A DNA stretch of 64,000 nucleotides from Fibrella forsythiae (lineage in GTDB: Bacteria > Bacteroidota > Bacteroidia > Cytophagales > Spirosomataceae): positions 62,001-126,000 of the forward strand of contig NZ_JAFMYW010000001.1 in NCBI RefSeq assembly GCF_017353175.1, given 5' to 3'. This document shows, piece after piece, positions 1-7,738 of this stretch. How positions within the stretch are numbered: position 1 is the stretch's first letter; each line of letters starts with the position of its first letter. Made by a program: the position numbers and the translations under genes. The notes beneath the pieces were generated by a model. It worked only from the letters and a program-made list of their open reading frames with translations, ran no database searches and was not told the origin of the DNA.

Positions 1-1
1 T

Positions 2-724
2 CACGGCTGGCAGTTTCAACCGAACGGAATTTCGGTGCAGCAGGTGCTGGAAGAAACGCTGACCAAACGGCTGAGTCAGCCGATCTATATTGTTGGTAGC
101 GGCCGCACCGACGCGGGGGTGCATGCCCGGCAGCAGTACGCCCATTTCGAGATGGACGGTGAGCTACCGGAGCATGATCTGCTGGTGCATTCGCTGAATA
201 ACATGCTGCCCGACGGGATCGCGATCTACCGGATATTCCCCGTCGGCCCAACCGACCACGCCCGGTTTTCGGCCAAAGCGCGGTATTATCAGTACCACAT
301 TCGTCGACAGAAGAGCGCGTTCCTGACCAATCAGAGTTACATCTTCCGACCGCAACTGGATATTCCCCTGATGAACGAAGCGGCGGACAAACTGCTGACG
401 TTCAGTAATTTCAAGAGTTTCAGCAAAGTCCGGACGAACGTAAATCACTACCACTGCCAGCTGATGCGGGCCGAGTGGGAGCAGACGGCGGAGTCGCTCA
501 TTTTCCATATTAAGGCCGACCGGTTCCTGTATGGCATGGTGCGTTGCATTGTCGGCACGATGCTCGATATCGGCCAGCACCGCATGACCCTCGACCAGTT
601 CGAAGCCATCATCCGGGCCGAAGACCGTACTATGGCCAGTCGCGCTGCACCCGCCAGCGGGTTGTTTTTAACCGAAATAACGTACCCGGATGCTGTGCTG
701 GCCAGGCGGTTTGAGAATGGCTAG
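2..724 (+). CDS. truA: tRNA pseudouridine synthase A, 5' end outside the window
   Basis: The frame is open from base 2, so the gene begins upstream and only its last ~240 residues are here. The visible protein opens with HGWQFQPNGISVQQVLEE, the early TruA segment. It contains GRTDAGVHA (bases ~100-126), whose Asp is the catalytic nucleophile of the TruA family. The enzyme isomerises uridines 38-40 in the tRNA anticodon arm. A GTG at base 35 could be mistaken for a start, but the conserved sequence continues in frame before it. The C-terminal MVRCIVGTMLDIG and AAPASGLFL segments also fit TruA. An inverted repeat follows the stop. Confidence 0.95.
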   Translation, partial: HGWQFQPNGISVQQVLEETLTKRLSQPIYIVGSGRTDAGVHARQQYAHFEMDGELPEHDLLVHSLNNMLPDGIAIYRIFPVGPTDHARFSAKARYYQYHIRRQKSAFLTNQSYIFRPQLDIPLMNEAADKLLTFSNFKSFSKVRTNVNHYHCQLMRAEWEQTAESLIFHIKADRFLYGMVRCIVGTMLDIGQHRMTLDQFEAIIRAEDRTMASRAAPASGLFLTEITYPDAVLARRFENG

Positions 725-762
725 GTACGTTGTTTTTTGACAACTTCGCTTAAAATTGAAAC

Positions 763-806
763 GATTTTTTGGTCATCCCGACGGGAGGAGGGATGACCAA
801 AAAATC
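763..806. terminator. 17-bp perfect inverted repeat after truA
   Basis: Bases 763-779 and 790-806 are exact reverse complements around a 10-base loop. The outer ends of the stem are A/T-rich and the inner part G/C-rich. It lies between truA and the next gene on the same strand, so it may end truA transcription, but no separate T-run follows it. Confidence 0.55.
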
Positions 807-823
807 ATCACAACTACTCCATC

Positions 824-1711
824 ATGAATCGCTTCTCAACATCACTACTCTACACCCTCACACTGGCCAGCTTTTTTGCTGGTTGTTCACCGAAAACGTC
901 ACCTTCGAAATCGGCAGTTCGGGCTACCGAGCGGTTCAGGTACGTTGCTGGTCGGCATCCATTGATTTCGGTGCATCGGGGAGGGGGTGACCTGCGGGGC
1001 TTTCCCGAAAACTGCATCGAATCGTTCGACTACGTCACCGGACAAATCGAGCGACCCGACGCGCCAGCGGTGATCGAGTGCGACATTGACCTGACCAAAG
1101 ACAGCGTACTGGTGATGATGCACGACGCCACCCTCGACCGCACGACAACCGGAACCGGCAAGCTCATCGAACGTACCTATGCCGAGGTGCAACAGGTGAA
1201 GTTGGAAGACAATCAGGGAAACCCAACGGCGTTTCGCGTACCAACGCTCATCGAAACACTGAACTGGGGCCGTAAACGTGGGGCGATGTTCACGCTGGAC
1301 GTGAAGCGGAATGTGTCCTTCGCAAAAGTGGTCGAACACGTGCGCAAGACGAAAACGGAGAACAACGTCGCCATCATCACCTACAATGCCAAAGATGCGG
1401 CGCTGGTGAACAAACTGGCTCCCGAGTTGATGATCTCCGTGACGATTCGCAACGAGGCGGAATACAATCAGCTCCACGAATTGGGTATTCCTGACAACCG
1501 GATGTTTGCGTTTGTGGGTGTGAAAACGCCCGACTCAAGCCTGTACACCTTCCTGCACGCCAAAGGCATCGCTACCATTCTGGGTACGTTGGGCAACCTC
1601 GACAAACAGGCCGCCGCCAAAGGCGATAACCTCTATACCGAATGGACCGCCGCCGGTGCCGATATGCTCTCGACAGACCGTCCACTGGAAGTAGCCAGAG
1701 CTTTGAAGTAG
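824..1711 (+). CDS. Glycerophosphodiester phosphodiesterase family lipoprotein
   Basis: This 295-residue protein has a lipoprotein signal with lipobox Cys at residue 21 (ASFFAGC). The GDPD fold follows directly. HRGGGDLRGFPEN (H51, R52, E62) and ECDIDLTKD (E85, D87) supply the metal and catalytic residues, and H100 in MMHDATLDRTT is the second catalytic His. Family members hydrolyse glycerophosphodiesters to glycerol-3-phosphate and an alcohol. The lipid anchor places this one in the periplasm or at the outer membrane. It ends with the usual ADMLSTDRP segment. It is followed 9 bases later by another lipoprotein gene on the same strand. The exact substrate cannot be read from the sequence. Confidence 0.88.
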   Translation: MNRFSTSLLYTLTLASFFAGCSPKTSPSKSAVRATERFRYVAGRHPLISVHRGGGDLRGFPENCIESFDYVTGQIERPDAPAVIECDIDLTKDSVLVMMHDATLDRTTTGTGKLIERTYAEVQQVKLEDNQGNPTAFRVPTLIETLNWGRKRGAMFTLDVKRNVSFAKVVEHVRKTKTENNVAIITYNAKDAALVNKLAPELMISVTIRNEAEYNQLHELGIPDNRMFAFVGVKTPDSSLYTFLHAKGIATILGTLGNLDKQAAAKGDNLYTEWTAAGADMLSTDRPLEVARALK

Positions 1712-1720
1712 ACCGAATCA

Positions 1721-2548
1721 ATGAAGGAGAAACGGAGGGTATTCTACGTCCTGGCCGTCTGCTGGCTGTTTTTCGGCTGTGATCAGCACCCCGATATGGC
1801 TATGTTGGATAAGGGTATTCCTCAGATAGAAACGCCGTTTGACCAGATTGCACTGGTACGTAGCACACTCATCGATAAGCAGCTAATGCAAACGACGTTG
1901 CTTGACCGAGAGGGTCGAACTCTGGAAGTATATAATTTTGGCAGAACGAACAGTAAGCTGCTGAATCAGTACGATGGTCCCTTCAAAGTACGTTCTGTGA
2001 CGTATTTTCACAATGACGACAACAGGACAGGTACGAATGATGTCGCTGTACATCACTATAGTTATGACAGACAGGGCCGGTTATATCAGGAGATTGTAGC
2101 AGGCACCCAACGGGAGCAAACAATTTTATATTCGTTTGCCGCTGATGGCGACACCATTAAGTCGGTATTACCCGACGTTGATGCAGCTGTACGTACCGAT
2201 ACTGATCAGTGGATAAGGAATGAAAAAGGGCAATTGGTCAGGTATCTGCGGCTCTATGTGTCATCGTCCCAAAACGGAAAGTCAGATACCATTATCCGCT
2301 TGTCGAGACGGTACGCCTATTCGCCGGATGGTCGCTTAGCACGTACCTGGTATGATGGTAAGTATCCGGAAACTGTTCGCTATCAGTATGATCGGTTAGG
2401 GAGATTGATTAGTGAACAGCACGAACACACGATTAACCAGACAACCAGAAACGAGTTCACGTATAGAAAGGCAGGCACCATTCGGTATACCTACGAAGCG
2501 TTTGATCCGAAACGACAACTGCCCCTCTATGTTCCGCCACTCGATTAG
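1721..2548 (+). CDS. Lipoprotein with RHS/YD-like repeat stretches
   Basis: This is a 275-residue unknown lipoprotein. Its signal peptide ends in WLFFGC, with the lipobox Cys near residue 20. The mature part carries YD-type elements such as YSYDRQGRLYQE, YSPDGRLART and YQYDRLGRLISE, the signature of RHS/YD beta-hairpin repeats. The repeats are too few for an RHS toxin shell, and no toxin domain follows. It starts 9 bases after the GDPD gene and probably shares its transcript. Its stop abuts the stop of the convergent next gene with no spacer. A cell-surface role is inferred from the lipid anchor only. Confidence 0.7.
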   Translation: MKEKRRVFYVLAVCWLFFGCDQHPDMAMLDKGIPQIETPFDQIALVRSTLIDKQLMQTTLLDREGRTLEVYNFGRTNSKLLNQYDGPFKVRSVTYFHNDDNRTGTNDVAVHHYSYDRQGRLYQEIVAGTQREQTILYSFAADGDTIKSVLPDVDAAVRTDTDQWIRNEKGQLVRYLRLYVSSSQNGKSDTIIRLSRRYAYSPDGRLARTWYDGKYPETVRYQYDRLGRLISEQHEHTINQTTRNEFTYRKAGTIRYTYEAFDPKRQLPLYVPPLD

Positions 2549-3112
2549 CTAATCGTTACCATCCAGGATCTTCTTTTTCTCGGCTTCGTACTCTTTCTCT
2601 GTCAGGATCTTTTCGTCATACAACTTCTTGATCTCGCGGAGCCGGTCGGCTTTTGATGTTGAGCTAGTTGCCTGTGTGGCTGGTGTATTCGGAACGCCAT
2701 AGAGTGGTGCCGCCGTCGACGCAGGTGGCGTTGAAACCGGTTGGTCGATGCCGTTTAGCGGCCGTAATTGATAGGTATGGTCTGGGTCATACTTCATCGT
2801 CCAGAGAAACGGAAACAGGAGGAAAACTCCACCGACTATGGCACCGGCATCAGCCCGTTCGTTACGCACAAGTGGAACCTGAAACGGTTCGAAACCCTCT
2901 TTTTCAAGCCGGAGATCAGTCGTGCTGCCAACGATCTTGGTGTCGCTGTACTGGTAAGGCGTGGTGCCTTTGTACTGCCCATTGACATACAGTTTGGCCC
3001 CGGCAGGTTGGCTGGTAATGACAGTCGAACTGGTACAACTACCGAGCAAGACAATGCCCGCTGTCAGTAGCGACAGACTAATTTTCGGTTTTTCAATGAT
3101 ATGAGTAAACAT
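2549..3112 (-). CDS. PEGA-domain lipoprotein with C-terminal SHOCT motif
   Basis: This is a 187-residue lipoprotein with lipobox LLGSC near residue 26. Residues ~30-75 form a PEGA domain (SQPAGAKLYVNGQYKGTTPYQY), a surface beta-sandwich common in outer-membrane lipoproteins. A hydrophobic stretch follows near residues 92-105. After a Pro/Thr/Ser linker, the last 33 residues (LREIKKLYDEKILTEKEYE) match SHOCT, a short helical oligomerisation motif. The gene converges on the YD-repeat lipoprotein with adjacent stop codons. Its function is not known; the domain pair suggests an anchored structural or scaffolding role. Confidence 0.78.
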   Translation of the reverse strand: MFTHIIEKPKISLSLLTAGIVLLGSCTSSTVITSQPAGAKLYVNGQYKGTTPYQYSDTKIVGSTTDLRLEKEGFEPFQVPLVRNERADAGAIVGGVFLLFPFLWTMKYDPDHTYQLRPLNGIDQPVSTPPASTAAPLYGVPNTPATQATSSTSKADRLREIKKLYDEKILTEKEYEAEKKKILDGND

Positions 3113-3285
3113 GTCTACTATGCGTTTTAGGTTTGTCCCGAGCGACGTTACCCGGCGGTATGCCGATTGGATAGGGCTTTGGGAAAAAGGATTAACGCAA
3201 GTAAATAAAATCGCTGTTATTGATCTATTAAAAGAATAGAATTACTAGTTTGTTAACGATAGAATAATAGTAAAAGCGATACAGC

Positions 3286-3675
3286 GTGAAACGAAACAGA
3301 CTTGTGTATAGTGGCCTGACAGTGGGCGTTTTAGTGCTGGGATTAGCATCAAGGCGATTGGGGACATACCTACCATCCTTCATCAACGCGTACATAGGTG
3401 ACACGCTCTGGGCACTGATGGTCTTCTTCGGAATCGCGCTTGTGTTCAGTCGCCAACCGACCAGAATAGTGGCGCTGATGGCGCTGCTGTTTTCGTTCAG
3501 TATTGAAATCAGCCAACTCTACCACGCACCCTGGATCGACGCGATTCGGGCAACCCGCCTTGGCGCACTGGTTCTTGGCTTCGGCTTTCTATGGACCGAT
3601 CTGATCTGCTACAGCGTTGGCATCGCCGTTGGCGCGCTAATCGATTATCAATTAGTTAGGTCAGCAAAGCGTTGA
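3286..3675 (+). CDS. DUF2809 family integral membrane protein
   Basis: This is a 129-residue protein that starts with GTG. It has about four membrane helices. The early SRRLGTYLPSFINAYIGDTLWALMV segment and the central SIEISQLYHAPWID segment are typical of DUF2809, a small membrane family of unknown function. It stands alone and converges on the acetyltransferase-nitrilase gene, from which it is separated by an inverted repeat. No partner gene hints at its job. Confidence 0.8.
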   Translation: MKRNRLVYSGLTVGVLVLGLASRRLGTYLPSFINAYIGDTLWALMVFFGIALVFSRQPTRIVALMALLFSFSIEISQLYHAPWIDAIRATRLGALVLGFGFLWTDLICYSVGIAVGALIDYQLVRSAKR

Positions 3676-3680
3676 TTATA

Positions 3681-3732
3681 ATAATGTTGCTCTTGCTTGC
3701 GTAATGCTCCTCGCTAGCAAGAGCAACGTTAT
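3681..3732. terminator. Bidirectional hairpin between convergent genes
   Basis: Bases 3681-3701 and 3712-3732 are complementary at 19 of 21 positions around a 10-base loop. The hairpin lies between the stops of the DUF2809 gene (plus) and the nitrilase fusion (minus), where a two-way terminator is expected. Confidence 0.6.
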
Positions 3733-3739
3733 CAACACC

Positions 3740-5329
3740 TTATTCAGACACCACAATCACCGGCGCAACCTGCTCCGGGTCGTTGTCGGGAGACGCTTTC
3801 TTTGGGCCACGACGCGACGGGCGTTTCATCGAAACTTCGTACAAATCCGTGCGGCGATCTTTCAGGTTCTGCACAGAGCCGTATTCGTGCAACTCTTTCA
3901 GCAGCGATACATCGACGTCGGCGAAAAGGACCATTTCGGTGTTGGTGGTTGCTTCAGCCTTGATCGCGTTATTGGGAAACTGGAAATCCGAAGGTGTGAA
4001 TACCGCCGATTGAGCGTAGTGAATATCTGTGTTGGGTACGTTTGGCAGGTTTCCCACACAGCCCGAAATGGCCACGTAACACTCATTTTCAATAGCCCGT
4101 GCCTGGGCACAGTTCCTTACGCGATAGTACCCGTTCTGCGTGTCGGTCAGGAAGGGGACAAAGATGATCTGTGCGCCCTGAGCGGCCAAGGCCCGACCTA
4201 ATTCAGGGAACTCAACGTCATAGCAGATCATCATCCCGATCTTGCCGCAATCGGTGTCGTAGGTACGTACCTCGTAGCCGCCCACCATGCCATAGAATTT
4301 TACTTCGTTGGGCGTAATGTGGATCTTCCGGTACTCCTCAAATGACCCGTCGCGGCGGCAGAGGTACGATACGTTGTAGAGTTTGCCCTCATCCATCAGG
4401 GGCATAGAACCCGCAATGATGTTCACGTTGTAGGAGATAGCGAACGAGCACATTTTGTCGCGTACCTCATCCGTATACTTAGACAGTTCGCGGATGGCCT
4501 GCGGTTCAGGCATATCCCTGAACTGCGCCATCAGGGGTGTGTTGAAAAACTCGGGTAACACCAGAAAATCAGCCTTGTAATCGGAGACTACATCGGTAAA
4601 AAATTCTACCTGATCGAAAAAGGCCTGGATGTCGGGGAAATGCCGCATCTGCCACTGAACAACGCCCAACCGGATAATTGAATCGGTATGCGGCTTGCGG
4701 TCTTTTTCGGCAACGTAGTAAATGTTGTTCCACTCCAGCAGCGTCGCGTATTCCTTCGATTCAGTATCGCCGGGCAGATAACCTCGCAGCACTTTCTTAA
4801 CGTGAAAGTCATTGGCCAGCTGAAACGTCAGCGTGGGGTCGTAAATGTCTTTCTGTTTTACCCGCGTAATAAATTCGCGGGGCGACAGTTCATCGGCGTA
4901 TTTCCGGTAGTTGGGAATCCGGCCACCGGCCAGAATACCTTTGAGGTTCAGTTGCTCGCACAACTCTTTCCGCGCGTCGTAAAGGCGGCGGCCCAGCCGC
5001 AGATCACGGTAGTCGGGGTGAACGAATACTTCAATGCCATACAGCCAGTCGCCTTTGCTGGTGTGCGTGTCGAAGGTGTATTCTCCGGTGATTTCCTCGA
5101 ACGTATGGCTATCGCCAAAGTCGGCATATTTCACCCGAATAGCCAGCGCGCAGGCCACTACTTTATCGTCGACTTCCACACAGAACTGACCGTCCGGAAA
5201 AATATTGACCAGTTTATCGATCAGGTTTTTCTCCCAATAGTCACCGCCAATACCGCTGTACGACTCGATCATCGCCTCTTTGAGGTCGGCATAATCACTC
5301 TTTTTGAGATTCCTGCTTACAATACGCAT
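3740..5329 (-). CDS. GNAT acetyltransferase - carbon-nitrogen hydrolase fusion
   Basis: This 529-residue protein has two enzymes in one chain. Residues ~1-200 form a GNAT acyl-CoA N-acyltransferase, with the beta4-alpha3 CoA loop at HPDYRDLRLGRRLYDARK. Residues ~215-505 form a nitrilase-superfamily amidohydrolase. Its triad is visible as Glu in VLPEFFNTP (~260), Lys in YRKIHITPNE (~333) and Cys in MMICYDVEFPE (~369). The same fusion is known from other bacteria but its substrate is not established. A hydrolase that frees an amine and a transferase that acylates it would be a reasonable pairing; that is inference. The tail is basic and proline-rich (MKRPSRRGPKK). Confidence 0.88.
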   Translation of the reverse strand: MRIVSRNLKKSDYADLKEAMIESYSGIGGDYWEKNLIDKLVNIFPDGQFCVEVDDKVVACALAIRVKYADFGDSHTFEEITGEYTFDTHTSKGDWLYGIEVFVHPDYRDLRLGRRLYDARKELCEQLNLKGILAGGRIPNYRKYADELSPREFITRVKQKDIYDPTLTFQLANDFHVKKVLRGYLPGDTESKEYATLLEWNNIYYVAEKDRKPHTDSIIRLGVVQWQMRHFPDIQAFFDQVEFFTDVVSDYKADFLVLPEFFNTPLMAQFRDMPEPQAIRELSKYTDEVRDKMCSFAISYNVNIIAGSMPLMDEGKLYNVSYLCRRDGSFEEYRKIHITPNEVKFYGMVGGYEVRTYDTDCGKIGMMICYDVEFPELGRALAAQGAQIIFVPFLTDTQNGYYRVRNCAQARAIENECYVAISGCVGNLPNVPNTDIHYAQSAVFTPSDFQFPNNAIKAEATTNTEMVLFADVDVSLLKELHEYGSVQNLKDRRTDLYEVSMKRPSRRGPKKASPDNDPEQVAPVIVVSE

Positions 5330-5538
5330 GGGAAAAGTGGGGACATGTATAACGTTCTACAGGGAATCAACAGCGGGGAAGGTACCCTTGGTTTCGGACC
5401 CACCCAAAAGTGGCTCACTAATTACTACCGTTGATGAACGATCAATAAAGTCGATCAGATGGTGAAACAATCTGGGCTGTGATGCTGGTTTTACTAGCAA
5501 TCGTTAGGATGTCTAACGCTAAACATTGAACCACAATC

Positions 5539-5979
5539 ATGGCACAAGCAAAACGCAGAGCATCGGCCACCTGGTCGGGAAGCCTGCAGGAAGGCACCGG
5601 CTCACTATCAGCCACCGGAGGCGTATTGAATAATACTCCTTTTTCATTCAAAACACGTTTCCAAAGCGAAGATGGCAGTGCGGGCACGAATCCCGAAGAA
5701 CTGCTGGCAGCTGCTCACGCAGGTTGCTTCACGATGGCTACCGGTGCCACGATGGGTCAGCAGGGTTTTACGCCTACCAACCTGGAAACAAAGGCCGTGT
5801 TGACAATGGACATGGATACGCTGACCATCACTGCCGTTGACCTGGTATTGACAGGCACCGTACCCGGCCTTGATCAGGCCAAATTTGAAGAGATCGCCAA
5901 TGATGCGAAGAAAAACTGTATCATCTCGCGTGCTCTTTCACCCGACATTAAACTAACGTTGACGGCCACACTGGTCTAG
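5539..5979 (+). CDS. OsmC family peroxiredoxin
   Basis: This 146-residue protein is normal in length for OsmC/Ohr proteins, which reduce organic hydroperoxides using two cysteines. Both are present: C63 in AAAHAGCFTMA and C127 in KKNCIISRAL. The N-terminal RRASATWSGSLQEGTG and the NPEELLAAAH helix are typical of the OsmC branch rather than Ohr. It is divergent from the nitrilase fusion and followed by a strong terminator, so it is probably transcribed alone. Confidence 0.9.
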   Translation: MAQAKRRASATWSGSLQEGTGSLSATGGVLNNTPFSFKTRFQSEDGSAGTNPEELLAAAHAGCFTMATGATMGQQGFTPTNLETKAVLTMDMDTLTITAVDLVLTGTVPGLDQAKFEEIANDAKKNCIISRALSPDIKLTLTATLV

Positions 5980-6075
5980 TCTTCGTCAAATCTCTGTCCT
6001 CCCGAAGAAGGAGGAAACCTGGCATTGGTAACAAAACCGCCGGAATTCCTCCCTCTTGGGGAAGACAACAGCACC

Positions 6076-6112
6076 TACCCGCTCAACAGCTTGTTGTAGC
6101 GGGTATTTTTTT
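6076..6112 (+). terminator. Rho-independent terminator of the osmC-type gene
   Basis: TACCCGCT (6076-6083) pairs with AGCGGGTA (6098-6105), with an inner CAACA/TGTTG stem and a single bulge. A run of T follows to 6112. It is a textbook intrinsic terminator. Confidence 0.85.
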
Positions 6113-6125
6113 GCTGGAACGTACC

Positions 6126-6133
6126 TAGATTTG
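6126..6133 (+). promoter_or_regulatory. Bacteroidota -7 element TAGATTTG
   Basis: TAGATTTG matches the Bacteroidota housekeeping -7 consensus TAnnTTTG. It lies 20 bases before the ATG at 6153, giving a very short leader. One copy of the ACGTACC motif sits directly upstream and overlaps its first bases. Confidence 0.6.
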
Positions 6134-6152
6134 TATCATTCATTGATAAACT

Positions 6153-7013
6153 ATGAACGATCTGGTTAATTATTCCATTCCGGCCTTCGTGATACTGATC
6201 GCTGCCGAAGTGGCCATTACCGCCTGGCAACAGCGCGACCATTATGAGACGAAAGACAGCGCCAGCAGTATCACAATGGGCATTGGCAGCGTGATCGTTG
6301 GGTTCGTTGGAAAAGCGTTGGCCCTGGGAGCCTACTCACTCGTCTACCAGTTTCGGTTATTCACTATCGATATGTCGCAGGTGTGGCCCTGGGTCGCGCT
6401 GTTTTTCGCCGAGGATTTCAGCTATTACTGGTTCCACCGGATCAGCCACGGCAGTCGATGGTTCTGGGCGTCGCATGTCGTGCACCACTCCTCACAGAAG
6501 TATAACCTGAGCACGGCCGTTCGCCAGACCTGGACCGGAACCATCACCGGCTCGTTCATTTTCTGGCTCTGGTTGCCACTGATTGGCTTTTCGCCCCTTT
6601 CCATCATGACCATGCAGTCAATCAGCCTGTTATATCAATTCTGGATTCATACAGAACTGATCAGACGCCTCCCCAGGCCAATAGAGTGGCTGTTCAATAC
6701 GCCGTCGCACCACCGGGTTCACCATGGGTCTGATCTGGCGTATCTGGACAAGAACCATGCGGGCGTACTCATCATCTGGGATCGGCTGTTTGGTACGTTT
6801 GAACCCGAACAGCATCGACCGACGTATGGCCTCACCAAAAATGTGGGCTCTTACAACCCCATCCGAATTGCCTTCCACGAGTGGGGCGACATTGCCAACG
6901 ATGTACGCCATGCCAGTTCGTTCCGCCATGCCCTCGGTTATCTCTTCGGCCCCCCCGGTTGGAGCCATGATGGGTCGAGGAAAACAACAAAGGAGTTAAG
7001 AGTGAAGAAGTAA
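6153..7013 (+). CDS. Sterol desaturase / fatty acid hydroxylase family membrane protein
   Basis: This is a 286-residue di-iron membrane oxygenase. The three histidine clusters of the family are present: WFHRISHGSRWFWASHVVHHSS (residues ~93-114, giving HxxxH and HxxHH), a middle His in FWIHTELI, and NTPSHHRVHHGSD (~182-194). Several hydrophobic helices surround them. Family members hydroxylate or desaturate lipids using O2. The lipid acted on here (fatty acid, carotenoid or hopanoid) cannot be told. The last codons lie inside a long inverted repeat that probably terminates the transcript. Confidence 0.88.
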   Translation: MNDLVNYSIPAFVILIAAEVAITAWQQRDHYETKDSASSITMGIGSVIVGFVGKALALGAYSLVYQFRLFTIDMSQVWPWVALFFAEDFSYYWFHRISHGSRWFWASHVVHHSSQKYNLSTAVRQTWTGTITGSFIFWLWLPLIGFSPLSIMTMQSISLLYQFWIHTELIRRLPRPIEWLFNTPSHHRVHHGSDLAYLDKNHAGVLIIWDRLFGTFEPEQHRPTYGLTKNVGSYNPIRIAFHEWGDIANDVRHASSFRHALGYLFGPPGWSHDGSRKTTKELRVKK

Positions 7014-7096
7014 GCGTGAAGAGTTGTTAACTGACACCCGTATATTCTCGCGTCAGCCAACTCTTCACGCTTAATTCTTCACTCTTAACTCCTTTT
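6990..7096. repeat. Long imperfect inverted repeat overlapping a gene end
   Basis: Bases ~6990-7026 and ~7058-7096 are complementary over about 37 positions with one mismatch. The arms are built from repeated GAGTGAAGAA/TTAAG-like words. The left arm contains the stop codon of the sterol-desaturase-like gene, and a T-run follows the right arm. It probably acts as a terminator. It ends just before the rpsO promoter. Confidence 0.75.
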
Positions 7097-7100
7097 TTCC

Positions 7101-7108
7101 TACCTTTG
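7101..7108 (+). promoter_or_regulatory. rpsO promoter -7 element TACCTTTG
   Basis: TACCTTTG is a perfect TAnnTTTG element, 40 bases before the rpsO start and directly after the long inverted repeat. Confidence 0.7.
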
Positions 7109-7148
7109 CGGCTGTAAAATCAATTTGTAAACAAAAAGCTGTCTGACG

Positions 7149-7424
7149 ATGTATTTGCCATCTGAAAAAAAACAGGAAATTTTCGCTACGCAGGGTGCCC
7201 AAAAAACTCCGGGGGACACTGGGTCAGCAGAATCTCAGATTGCGTTGTTTACGTACCGGATCTCTCATTTGACTGAGCACCTTAAGGCGCACAAGCATGA
7301 TTATAGCACCCGTCAGGGGTTGCTGAAACTGGTAGGTAAGCGTCGCGCCATGTTGGATTATCTCCAACGTAAAGATATCAACCGCTATCGGGCCGTATTA
7401 GCCGCCCTTGGCATCCGTAAATAA
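7149..7424 (+). CDS. rpsO: 30S ribosomal protein S15
   Basis: This 91-residue protein has full S15 length. The signature region [26 protein letters not shown] is present, followed by [24 protein letters not shown], the part that contacts the 16S rRNA three-way junction. S15 is a primary binding protein in assembly of the 30S platform. It has its own promoter and terminator. The next gene is pnp, an order also found in many distant bacteria. Confidence 0.98.
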   Translation: MYLPSEKKQEIFATQGAQKTPGDTGSAESQIALFTYRISHLTEHLKAHKHDYSTRQGLLKLVGKRRAMLDYLQRKDINRYRAVLAALGIRK

Positions 7425-7441
7425 GCGGACTGGTTGTCAAC

Positions 7442-7475
7442 AAACAGGGAACTCGCTCGCGAGTTCCCTGTTTTT
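7442..7475 (+). terminator. Rho-independent terminator of rpsO
   Basis: Arms at 7442-7455 and 7460-7473 are perfectly complementary around a 4-base CTCG loop and are followed by T residues. Confidence 0.9.
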
Positions 7476-7738
7476 CTTATGTACCCATTCATTAAATTCT
7501 TCGTCTAAGTTGTAGTACGGTAGGTAGCGCCGGTATGCGCACCGCTGGCTGCTCGAAGTCGTGATCAAGAAGTACCCAGTAACGGTTACCGCAGGCAGTG
7601 AATCTGCTTCGTGAAGGTAATAGACCTTCCAGTTAATAAACCGGGTTGGCTGATGTGTTTCTTTTTTGTGGTGAAAGCGGTAGGAGTGAGTCCAAGTGAT
7701 GTTTTAAAGCTGTTGTAGCGAGAATCCAAATCTGTTGT
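7476..7738 (+). other. Structured non-coding stretch between rpsO and pnp
   Basis: About 260 bases lie between the rpsO terminator and the pnp start. Several short hairpins follow each other: a CGGT/ACCG stem near 7530-7545, GTAACGGTTAC near 7579, a GCAG/CTGC pair near 7590-7607, and GAAGGT/ACCTTC at 7613-7627. A T-rich run stands at ~7657-7667. This could be the pnp leader, for example a site of autoregulation, or a small RNA ending at the T-run. No known RNA family is recognised and no convincing reading frame is present. Confidence 0.3.

Noticed and set aside
1721-2548. RHS toxin
   Set aside because: Only a few YD-like units are present, with no shell-sized repeat region and no C-terminal toxin.
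4688-5434. A 248-codon open frame opposite the acetyltransferase-nitrilase gene
   Set aside because: It is antisense to a well-supported gene with intact catalytic motifs, and shows no domain.
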